Shown here piece by piece: positions 56,097 through 64,000 of a DNA stretch of 64,000 nucleotides. Every line of letters starts with the position of its first letter. Within the stretch, counting starts at the first letter, position 1. The stretch lies in NCBI GenBank assembly GCA_020466095.1, contig CM035808.1, positions 82,190,779 to 82,254,778 of the forward strand, written 5' to 3'. The notes below the pieces were generated by a model. The model did not search any database and had not been told where the DNA came from. It saw nothing but the letters and a program-made list of their open reading frames with translations. Origin of the DNA: Chlorops oryzae. Taxonomy: Eukaryota > Arthropoda > Insecta > Diptera > Chloropidae. A program made the translations under genes and the position numbers.

Positions 56097-58164
56097 ATAG
56101 ATCTTGCGCTAGCATCCCGCGCGTTCCCAGGTCAGCCGGATTTTCCCGCGATCGAATATGGTGCCATGGAGTACTCCCAATATTGGTCAGAATTTGGGAA
56201 ATTCTGTTCGCGACGTAAGTTTTCCATGCATTTGGAGGGCGCTTCAGCCAAGCCAACACGATCGAGGCATCAGTCCATAAAACTGTTTGATGTTCATGAA
56301 TATGTAGTTGAGCTTTGACCGCTTTGATCAGCTTGGAAAGCAGAACTGCGGCACAGAGCTCGAGGCGCGGCAAGCTGACAGTCTGAAGCGGCGCCACTTT
56401 GGATTTCGCCGTAAGCAAGTGGGCGTAGACTTGATTGTGGCTCTCGATGCGAAGATAAAGGGCTGCACAATATGCTCGCTCCGAAGCATCGCAGAATCCG
56501 TGAAGTTGAACGGAGGCGGTGGGGTCGTAATGGACCCATCTCGGAATAAGGATTTGCTCGATGAATGGCAAATCAGTTACAAAGGCATGCCAGCGCTCCA
56601 AAGCTTCATTTGAAGCTCGTTGATCCCAGTCAGTGCCTTCGAGCCACAGTTGTTGCATCAGAACCTTGGCTCGAATGATGATCGGAGTCAGCCATCCCGC
56701 TGGATCAAACAATTTCGCGATATCGGATAGGATCTGGCGTTTGGTGGTGGACTTCGCGGCGGAATGAGTACTTAACTTGTAGGAGAAACAGTCCGTGACC
56801 GCATTCCATCGAATTCCTAACATTTTTGCATCACTGGCAGATCTGATCTTCAAAAACTCGGCGTCGAGAAGATGCGAGGGGGCGACGTCTTCCAATAACG
56901 TTGGATGATTCGCAGTTATTTTCCTCAATGGAAATCCGGCGGATCCGAGCGTACGTATGAGCTGCTCCTTCGCCACACAGACTTCTGCCAGCGTATGTCC
57001 GCCGGCCAGGACATCATCGACATAGGTTTCGTTTTTCAAAATGAAGGCTGCCTGTGGAGCATCTTCAATGGAGTCGTTGGCCAGCTGATGGAGCGTGCGA
57101 ATGGCTAAAAATGGAGCACAGTTGACGCCAAATGTGACCGTTTTCAGCTCATAGTCCCGGATCGGCGCCGTCTCATTTTCGCGGAATAAGATGCGCTGGA
57201 ATGCCCGATCCTCTTCATGCACTCGAATCTGTCGGTACATCTTTTCAATGTCCCCATTGAAGACGAAACGGTAGAGCCGCCAATTGAGCAAGAGGATGAC
57301 TAGGTCTGATTGCAACACCGGTCCCACGTGAAGTATATCATTCAGCGACAGGGCGGAAGATGTTTTCTGCGACGCGTTGAAAACGACTCGTACCTTGGTG
57401 GAGGTGCTCTCAGGCTTCATCACCGCATGGTGCGGTAGATAGAACGAACGGAAATTATTTTCTCGTGTGATCTCAAAATCAGGGCATGGTCCCATATGAT
57501 CGTATGTGAGATACTCGGACAGAACGGAATTATAGGTGTCGCGCATAAGTGGCTGCTTTGCGAGCCTTCTCTCCAGGCTCCTATACTGCGTCAGCGCTCC
57601 AAATCGTGACGAGCCCAAGCGAAGAGCGGCTTTGGAGAATTCATCCCTAAATGGTAGACGCACGACGTATCTACCATCGGAATTCCTAATGGTGGTTTGA
57701 GTGTAAAATTCTTCACAATAGATGTCTTCTGGAAGAAGAGGAGGGGAGGTCGTGATTTCTTCCTGCTCCCAAAACGATTTGAGTAACTCGTGGAGTGACT
57801 CGTGGGGATCTCCGGAGGAGACTTGCGTCGTAAACGCGTCGGTGGTTTCGCTGGCGATCGGTCCACTCAAATACCAACCGAAAACAGAATTCTGGGCAAT
57901 AAGGCTTCCTCCGACATTCATCTTGACGCCCGGCCGCAATAATTTCGGCATGATATCAGACCCGATGACCATATCGATGCGGGCTGGATTCATAAACCGG
58001 GGATCGGCGAGCTCCAACGATAAGATCTCGTGGGGATCCAAATTGGAGACCCTTTTGGCCGGAAGCCAATTGGTCAATTTCGGCAACACCACGGCGTCGA
58101 TGTCTTCCTCGAACGAGGCGATGCGAGCGTGATGGTGCACTTCTTTTTCGCGATTTGGGTGCAT
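55960..58164 (-). pseudogene. BEL G pol, 5' part: protease C-terminus, RT and RNase H
   Basis: 734-codon frame. In order: LPKLTNWLPAKRVSNLDPHE, RIDMVIGSDIMPKL, FGWYLSGPIASET, RYVVRLPFRDEF, YLPHHAVMKPESTSTKVRVV, FNGDIEKMYRQI, the catalytic TYVDDVLAGG at ~381-384, TKRQILSDIAKLFDPAGWL, RNase H (LHGFCDASERAYCAALYLR; VLWTDASIVLAWL) and IRSRENPADLGTRG. RT makes the cDNA and RNase H degrades the RNA strand. A donor-like AAG|GTACGA lies within RT at 57394/57393. The frame is offset from Gag near 58110, where 7 nt present in the 10-kb relative are absent, and from integrase near 55990. Confidence 0.9.
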
Positions 58165-59702
58165 TGGCCACCCATGCCGGATACGTTGCAGATTTTATGA
58201 GTCGTCGGCAAATTCAACTGCAGCTGCATGCGTTCCGTTAAAAATGTTCTCTGCGAATCTTGGTCTAAAAGCGCCCGGACTAGGAATCGTTCTCCATTAT
58301 GTAGAATCTGCGCGATGGCCGTTGGCAAAAGCACTTGTGTCTGACTGATGGAGACGTGTGCGTGTGTCTGAGACGAGGAGGGGATGCTCACGAAGCTCGA
58401 GGCCTCTGGTTGCGCATGGAAATGCGGCGGTTGGCTCGTCGGAGACGGGCCCATCTCCGGAAGAGATGTCAAAGAGGGGGTAGAGGCTTTCGTGTCCGTT
58501 GTTGCAGCGGCGCTCGCAAAATGCAACAAAGTGTGATGTCGCTGTTGGCACTTCGCACAGTTGTGTGGGCTGGGGCATTTGGACCGTTGGTGATTGGTGG
58601 CGAGACAGTTGAGGCAGCGCTTCGATTTCGTAACAAGTTTAAATCGCTCCGCGACTGGCATCTTCAAAAACTGGGCGCATTGGCGTAAGGGATGGTTTCC
58701 ATTGCACAAGGGGCACGACCCTGGAGTCTGATCCTGAGTGTGGAAAGCGTTGGTCGATGACGTTGATTGGTTTGCAGCTAGAACCGGCGCTTTCACCTTC
58801 GTGAAGCTCGAAAGGCGTTCGACGACCTCATAGCGGTTGCTGAGAAATTCGTTCATCTGTTTCCAAGTCGGCAGCTCTCGATGCGATGAGAGCGACTGCT
58901 CCCAATGTGCGATCGTAGCGGCTGGCAGGCGGCTGGAGCAAAAATGAACGAGCATGGCATCCCAAAAATCGACCACTCCTTGGCTTCTCATCATGGTGAT
59001 ACAATCGTTGACTGTCGTCTGAATTTTCAAAATTCCTTCGCTGGTCTCGTCTTCAATCGCTGGCAGATCGAACAAGGTCTTCAATTGGTGATCGATTAAA
59101 ATGCGCTTGTTCTCGTACCGCGCTTGGAGAGCCTCCCAGGCGTGCGAAAAATTCGATCCACACAGGGGGTATCCTTTGACAATCGCTCCGGCGGCGCCTG
59201 TCGTTTTATTGTGCAAATAGTACACCTTTTGTACAGGTGGCAGTCTCCAGTTGTTGATGTACACGGCCGTAAACATGTCACGAAATGCTGGCCACTCGTT
59301 GTATCCTCCGGAAAAATTTGCAACGTCACACGGGGGCACTCGAATAAAATGATCTTCTGGCGGCATCTCAGCAGATGGGGGAGACGTCCTTGTGCTGGAT
59401 AGTGGTGGATGGGAGTGAGAATGCATCCGTAGCAGATCCTTCAGCTGAGCGCACACGATAACTTGGAGGTCGCGACATTCATTATACGTCCCTTGAGCCA
59501 GAGCGGCAACTTCATCATGCCATGCGTCGTTTGAGCGGGCCGCGTCGTAAGTCTCTTGAACCCGCTTCCAGCAATCCTGAATTTCCTCAAATTTAATCTC
59601 GAGGAGTGACTCTGTTTGATTCAAGGGGTCAGACTGCATGATAATATCGCAGTAGCTCTTAAGCTGCTGTACCGCATCGTTGAATTTCAAATCAAAAGAC
59701 AT
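58074..59702 (-). CDS. BEL G Gag with zinc knuckles and protease start
   Basis: 542 codons from ATG 59702 (MSFDLKFNDAVQQLKSYCD, the start conserved in the 12-kb copy). Domains: N-terminal helical part, VPPCDVANFSGGYNEWPAFRD (DUF1759-like core of BEL Gag), EQSLSSHRELPTWKQMNEFL, three zinc knuckles (CPLCNGNHPLRQC; CLNCLATNHQRSKC; CAKCQQRHHTLLH), a Pro/Ser/Thr-rich linker, then the protease motif VRALLDQDSQRTFLTERM, where the usual Gly of the LLDxGSQ pattern is Asp. It runs out of frame ~30 residues later. Gag assembles particles. In intact BEL elements Gag and Pol are one ORF, so the break at about 58110 is a mutation unless frameshifting occurs. Confidence 0.9.
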   Translation of the reverse strand: MSFDLKFNDAVQQLKSYCDIIMQSDPLNQTESLLEIKFEEIQDCWKRVQETYDAARSNDAWHDEVAALAQGTYNECRDLQVIVCAQLKDLLRMHSHSHPPLSSTRTSPPSAEMPPEDHFIRVPPCDVANFSGGYNEWPAFRDMFTAVYINNWRLPPVQKVYYLHNKTTGAAGAIVKGYPLCGSNFSHAWEALQARYENKRILIDHQLKTLFDLPAIEDETSEGILKIQTTVNDCITMMRSQGVVDFWDAMLVHFCSSRLPAATIAHWEQSLSSHRELPTWKQMNEFLSNRYEVVERLSSFTKVKAPVLAANQSTSSTNAFHTQDQTPGSCPLCNGNHPLRQCAQFLKMPVAERFKLVTKSKRCLNCLATNHQRSKCPSPHNCAKCQQRHHTLLHFASAAATTDTKASTPSLTSLPEMGPSPTSQPPHFHAQPEASSFVSIPSSSQTHAHVSISQTQVLLPTAIAQILHNGERFLVRALLDQDSQRTFLTERMQLQLNLPTTHKICNVSGMGGQCTQIAKKKCTITLASPRSRKTSTPWCCRN

Positions 59703-61043
59703 GTCGGCAACTTTGATGAAATTGTGTCACAAAATCAGGTGCCGTGCTTCCGGAATAAAGATAAAAATTATTTAGTAATATCTCAGCAAATTAACGCATA
59801 TACTCGCCCACGCTTAAATTTGATTTTGCCAAACGCAAAATTATCGATGTGACGATGGATAAGCTAAGCGTTGTCAGGTGCGGAAAATACCGGTCGTAGG
59901 GCACTATGATGATCGAAGGCGTACGAGCCCCTTTCAAGTCCGTCACAAACGGACGTGTGGAAAATGCTTCGCAAAAGAAAAAAATAATAAATTTGCAGCC
60001 GTGGCAACGAATCGTTCTAAATTCCTGCGCTGCAATATAAATTTATGTTGACAATACAGTGCGAACGATGCCGACAGTAGCGCACTTCAGTTCCAGACCT
60101 TTATTTTCGCAACACCCCCACAAATTCCTGCAACCCCAGATTCAATATTAAAAATCCAAACGAATTAATAAATTTTATTAAAACCAAATTCCAATCTTTC
60201 AAAATATCAGTAAAAATCAGCAATTCCAATTTAAGAAATTGCAATACGCCAAGAGACAAATTCAAATGATTTTTTTTCTAATGTTTGCCCACTGTCGCAG
60301 AATTTCATGCACGCTGGCTAAGCCAATTTCTCATACGCACGGGCAGAGCACAGACTGCGCGTAAGCAGCGCACAAGCAGCAGAGGAAAATGAGACTTTCA
60401 ATAGCGATCGACAGAACGACCGAACGACCGAGCTTCAAAGCGACGCTTTCAGTTGCCTTGTCACTGCGGCGAAAAACGTAAAAAACGAGAGCTTGTGCGT
60501 GTGTGTGGTTGCAGGCGAACCGCGATTCCAATAGCTGTGGCAAGTTCGGCCGCACAAATTCCACTCGATCACGTTTGATGTTCGATGCGACACACTGCGT
60601 GGCAACTGACCAGCTCAACACTTGTCCCGTACGAAGTTGGAATAGCAGTACAGGCGCTATTGCAAAGCAAAGCAATGAAACAAAAAAGGAAAAACAACCG
60701 CAAGGCCTTGATGCTGGCTGTGTTCGTTCGCAAAAAAAGGGAACGAGAAATCTAACGCTGCTGGCAGACCCGTTATATGGCTGTTGGTCTGCGATATTCG
60801 TTGTGCACAAAAACCACCACCAAAGGCGACACGGGTGTGCGAGCGAGATAGGTGATACGAATATGAAGAAAGGATGAGTCGAAACGGTGCTGTGTGTCAC
60901 GTGCCTGGATCGTGCTGCCCTGACCTTTCTGAAGGGCAAATAGCAGTAAAGGGTGACCACACGTGGCCTACTTTCTCGATCTTTTCTCGCAAGGGTTGGT
61001 CCTCCAGAACCTGTTTCCAGGCTCCTGGCACGGGATCGCCAAA
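59703..61043 (-). other. BEL G 5' leader and primer-binding site
   Basis: ~1.34 kb between LTR and Gag. Right after the LTR (minus) comes TTTGGCGATCCCGTGCCAGG, a TGG-starting primer-site-like sequence shared in form by the other BEL copies. No ORF is credited. It aligns loosely with the leader at 12180-13409 (same motif order, for example TTTATTTTCGCAACACCCCC near the middle). Confidence 0.65.
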
Positions 61044-61591
61044 TGTTTGTTCTTTAAAGGATGAAGGGCACGTACCTGTTTCTCGCTGGGCTCGCAGATG
61101 GTGAATTGGGGCTATTTGTGGATTGCGCGGCGCGGATATGATTTTTGAGTTGGGTTTTTTATTTGGAGTTTCTTTTTCCTTTTCTTAATTCACTAATTTT
61201 TCTTCTTTTTCTTAGCTCACTAATTTTTTCTTCTTTTTTTTTTTTTTTTTTTAATTCACTAATTTTTCTTCTTTTTTGTAGTTGGTTTTTTATTTAAAAA
61301 TCTATTAATTGAGTTCACTGTTTTTCTTTATTAGTTCATCATATTGTATTTTTTTTTGTTTTGTTTTTTGTTTAAGGGAGTTTGGTTTTTTTGTTGGTTA
61401 TATTTGTAATGGGGGCGATGATGCGCGCACGGACTTTACTGGGCGAGACTACTTGTACGAATCGTATGTGTTGAAGGGCCAGAAGTCGCTCGAACTCGAA
61501 CTTTCGAAGTCGTACAGAAAAAAAGAAAAGATCGATTAGTTCGCCGCGCTTTAAAGGTTCGGCTGCGTAGCTGCGGCGGCGGGCACGAACA
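61044..61591 (-). repeat. 5' LTR of BEL G
   Basis: 548 bp. Outside edge ACGAACA|GTCTC, inside edge next to the primer site. Relative to the 3' LTR it has an extra GGATATG-type heptamer near 61133 and a few base changes. Confidence 0.95.
61069..61080 (-). promoter_or_regulatory. Predicted splice donor in the LTR
   Basis: On the minus strand AAACAG|GTACGT, with intron start at 61075, 31 nt before the LTR 3' end. GGTACGTG recurs at equivalent places in the LTRs at 5979, 9664, 13444, 33806 and 36906. Joined to the acceptor at 54372 it would give a leader-ORF3 mRNA. Confidence 0.55.
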
Positions 61592-61978
61592 GTCTCCTTT
61601 GAATCATGAAGCAACCGAGCAACAGTAACGATGCATACTGTATTCATCATATGTTAACATTTTTCGTTCATCTATATCGTATGCAACTAATACGCGACTT
61701 CATTAAGAAGGGGAGAGGAGGGAGTCAAGGTTGTCCCTCAATTAAAAGTTCTGAACAATCTGCCTGAATTATTTTTCTTCAAACAACGTCTATGTGATAA
61801 CAACATCAGCATCTCGTTTCAGCACAAGAAAATTTGAGTAAACATCGCAGCAACCACTCTCATCTTCAACTGAATGTTTATTTAAAACCACAGCAGCCAC
61901 AATGTCAAAAGCAATGTCAAACCAAATCGGATGTTTTCGATCATCGCTATTGAGCGATTTTCTTCAAAGGGGAAGGGA
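61592..61978 (+). other. Element E: 3' internal segment and polypurine tract
   Basis: Resumes E after BEL G (starting with the duplicated GTCTC). No ORF. AAAGGGGAAGGGA at 61966-61978 is a textbook polypurine tract directly before the 3' LTR and primes plus-strand DNA synthesis. Confidence 0.85.
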
Positions 61979-63784
61979 TGTTGTGAGTCTCTCCCAAACT
62001 CACATGTGGTCACCTTAAACTGCAAACAAAAGGCAGTGACCTGCACTCATGAATTTCTTCGTCAAGGTGATTCAACGCTACTGAAAAGCAACGGCCAGCA
62101 AAAAAACGACCGCTGGCAGAGACAGTTTGGCTACTACAACAACAACACCAGCACGAGCATAAGCATATGCGCAACCCGATCGCTGGAAATTACAAGAACA
62201 TTAAGCACAAACACGGTGTATGCATTTGCAGGGCGACAGCTAGCAACAACAACAGCAACAACACAGTCACAGTTTATGCACGATTGACAAATATTAGCAC
62301 TGGTAAAGCGAATGCACAATTGCAATCCGATCGCTGGCAATAACAACAACAACTCCACTAAGTTAACGGAAGTAAAGGCAACAACAACAGTATGGAAATG
62401 TTGGTACAATTACATGTGAAGGTCGCGGTCAAGATTATGCAATATGTTCGGGAAGAATCGACGACGATCGCGGATCATGGGAATATTAAATATTGCAATA
62501 TCAGCCATATTGATCTATATAAATGAAGCTTCGACGACTGGAAAGGGACTTCTTCTGCGAGCGTACTCACCCACGGGCCATGACGTCGGAAGCATAGGGC
62601 AGTTTCAAGTTAGGATAAGTAATTCTGTTTAGATCTAAGGATTCAAACATTAAATAAAAGGATTAAACCTTATAGTGCATTTCCATATGGTGTTTAACTC
62701 GCGTTTAAGCGTTTACGGCCCTAAACGAGGTGTTAAGCTCGTGTTTTGCCATACAAAAATTAAACGCGATAACAAAGTGTTTATCTCTTTTACACTTCAT
62801 AAACACTGTTATCGATAGGAAAAAAATCGATTTTTCGTATTGGAATTTCATGCATATCTAACTGTCAAAAGAAAATCAAAACAAAAAACGAAAATAGAAG
62901 GTAAAGACGAAATACTTTGCGTTGAATATTTATCTAATTATTTCAATTATTTTTCCAGATATTAATAGCGACTGTCAAAATGCCATAAAATCATGATCTT
63001 TGTCGCTTGAATTATCCATTTCTTTTCACTTCACTAAATAATTGCAATTTTTGTTGCTCATGTTTTGCAATGTTGCCAAAAGCAAAACTAAAATTCCCTA
63101 CAAACTACAAAAAATTCCCTAAATTTTTTTACACACGGAAAAATTCGAAAAAAATGTATAATATGCGCAAGGCATAATCTTATATTGTATGATTCTTGGT
63201 AGAGTATCGATGCTGAACGATAGTCTTTACCAAAAATAATAAAATTAAGGTTATGGGCCATGTCACAGAAATCGATTTCAAAACCGTGTAAAAATTATAG
63301 TCCACCTAAATTCTTTCAGATATAGTTTTTCTGGGTTTTCCACTTCCAACTCCACGAGACGAGGCGTTTATTTTGTCGTTTTTATGGATCGACAAGAAAC
63401 TATACTCAAAATATCTCCTAATATTTATGAATATACCACGAATTCCCTACATTTTGCCGAATTTAATAATTCTGTCTCTCTTTCCCTTCAAGTGATTTTC
63501 TTACAAATGGCAACACTGCTAGCAATTGTAAATAAACAAACAGCTGTCAAACTTAAACGCCTCGCATACGTGGAACCGCTCGAAGTGCTTAGCTAAACAT
63601 CTCAGAGTTAAACACCATATAGAAACGCGCTATTAGATACAATCTTTTATTTAAAAGGAAATATAGGGACTATTATACGCTCGACACTGTCTGAGCGCTT
63701 GGTTTCCTATACCTCAGCATCAGAATAAAAGAACGTTTATACGCTCGACCCCGTCTGAGCGCTTCACTTCCTTAGATCCCAACA
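61979..63784 (+). repeat. 3' LTR of element E, interrupted by a MITE
   Basis: 61979-62672 plus 63636-63784 align with 48074-48842. It starts TGTTGTGAGTC, ends GATCCCAACA, and is flanked by ATGG at 63785-63788. It has two short segments that are missing from the 5' LTR (near 62070 and 62475). The LTRs are otherwise very similar. Confidence 0.9.
62673..63632. mobile_element. MITE with ~28-bp terminal inverted repeats and TTA duplication
   Basis: Left end TAGTGCATTTCC followed by ATATGGTGTTTAACTC. Right end, reversed: TAGCGCGTTTCT followed by the same ATATGGTGTTTAACTC. TTA flanks it at 62670-62672 and 63633-63635, and its removal restores the E LTR sequence (CCTTAGATAC). A 3-bp TTA duplication suggests PIF/Harbinger-type mobilisation, which is inference. 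No transposase. Confidence 0.85.
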
Positions 63785-63909
63785 ATGGTAAGATTATTGG
63801 ATGCCGTTGTGAATATGGCACCGCTGCATGTTGTAGTCGTCCCTTTACTCTCAGTATACCATCAGCATCAGCAAAGGGTGTTAGACTTGAAAGTTTACTT
63901 CTGTGAGGT
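63785..63909 (-). pseudogene. BEL element F: segment upstream of the integrase zinc-binding domain
   Basis: On the minus strand: LTPFADADGILRVKGRLQH, then YSQRHPIIL, the conserved D..GILRV.GRL.......HPIILP segment preceding the BEL integrase HHCC domain. It continues in register into NHHFTT at 48073 when E is removed. It is cut at 63910 by a D-family LTR. Confidence 0.85.
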
Positions 63910-64000
63910 TGTAATGAACTCTTTTTTCGTAGCCGGGGTATTTACTCAGCCGAGTAACCAGACTCCAGTCCCTTACAAAAATTTATATTTGAAGGAGACA
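63910..64000. mobile_element. Start of a second D-family LTR element, cut by the window edge
   Basis: TGTAATGAACTC, then GTAGCCGGGGTATTTACTCAG and CCCTTACAAAAATTTAT follow the first ~85 bases of element D (46420) with scattered changes. It interrupts BEL F. Confidence 0.7.

Larger units (their letters stand above)
53037..61591 (-). mobile_element. Full-length BEL/Pao retrotransposon G (8555 bp), TSD GTCTC
   Basis: Two LTRs (53037-53577, 541 bp; 61044-61591, 548 bp), TG...CA ends, and flanking GTCTC at 53032-53036 and 61592-61596. The minus-strand order is leader, Gag, protease, RT, RNase H, integrase, ORF3. The LTRs differ by only a handful of substitutions and small indels by eye, so the insertion is fairly young. 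Gag-Pol nevertheless carries two frameshifts. It lies within gypsy-like element E. Confidence 0.95.

Noticed and set aside
60331..60960. 209-codon minus-strand frame in the BEL G leader
   Set aside because: Not conserved in the equivalent leader at 12180-13409 and without any domain; treated as chance.

Overview
The window is eukaryotic, very repeat-dense insect DNA. I infer a dipteran, possibly a tephritid-like fly, from the element mix: BEL/Pao LTR elements, R1-clade and LOA/I-clade non-LTR elements, Penelope-like elements, mariner, and one exon that reads like the Sidestep immunoglobulin family. There is no prokaryotic gene organisation. Almost every recognisable protein belongs to a transposable element and most are broken. 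The only host-gene sequence I can support is one 209-bp immunoglobulin exon at 37713-37921 on the minus strand.

Layout. 1-4750: two decayed non-LTR retrotransposons (RT/RNase H tail, then an R1-like endonuclease-RT). 5530-8547: a BEL/Pao element cut off by a second BEL (LTR 8548-9102 plus gag start). That one is cut in turn by a minus-strand BEL (9630-13760), whose 5' end has been turned into a ~1.9-2.0 kb palindrome (11877-15790). 15791-19511 and 28464-32214: two nearly identical Penelope-like copies in inverted orientation. Between them lie a mariner tail, an IS630/Tc1-type transposase, a Pao-like element, a hAT scrap and another BEL relic. 33373-36990: a deletion-derivative BEL with both LTRs. 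37000-42200: mostly non-coding, with the Ig exon and a DNA-transposon relic beside it. 42190-44420: a head-to-head pair of truncated Penelope-like copies.

45287-64000 is a Russian-doll nest that can be resolved to the base. A minus-strand BEL (F) is interrupted by an LTR-like element D (46420-47882, TSD AGCT) and by a gypsy-like LTR element E (48074-63784, TSD ATGG). E carries a full-length BEL (G, 53037-61591, TSD GTCTC) in its body and a MITE (62673-63632, TSD TTA) in its 3' LTR. A further D-family LTR starts at 63910.

The most interesting system is BEL G. Downstream of integrase, where retroviruses keep env, it has an intact 248-codon ORF that re-uses the Gag Cys/His zinc-knuckle module followed by an Arg/Ser-rich tail. 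A good splice acceptor sits just before its ATG, and a CAG|GTACGT donor lies near the LTR 3' end. A related element at 10 kb lacks exactly the stretch between a GT donor in RT and this acceptor, as if a spliced RNA had been reverse transcribed, and it keeps the C-terminus of the same ORF. A second notable layer is hammerhead-ribozyme cores at the ends of both Penelope-like families.
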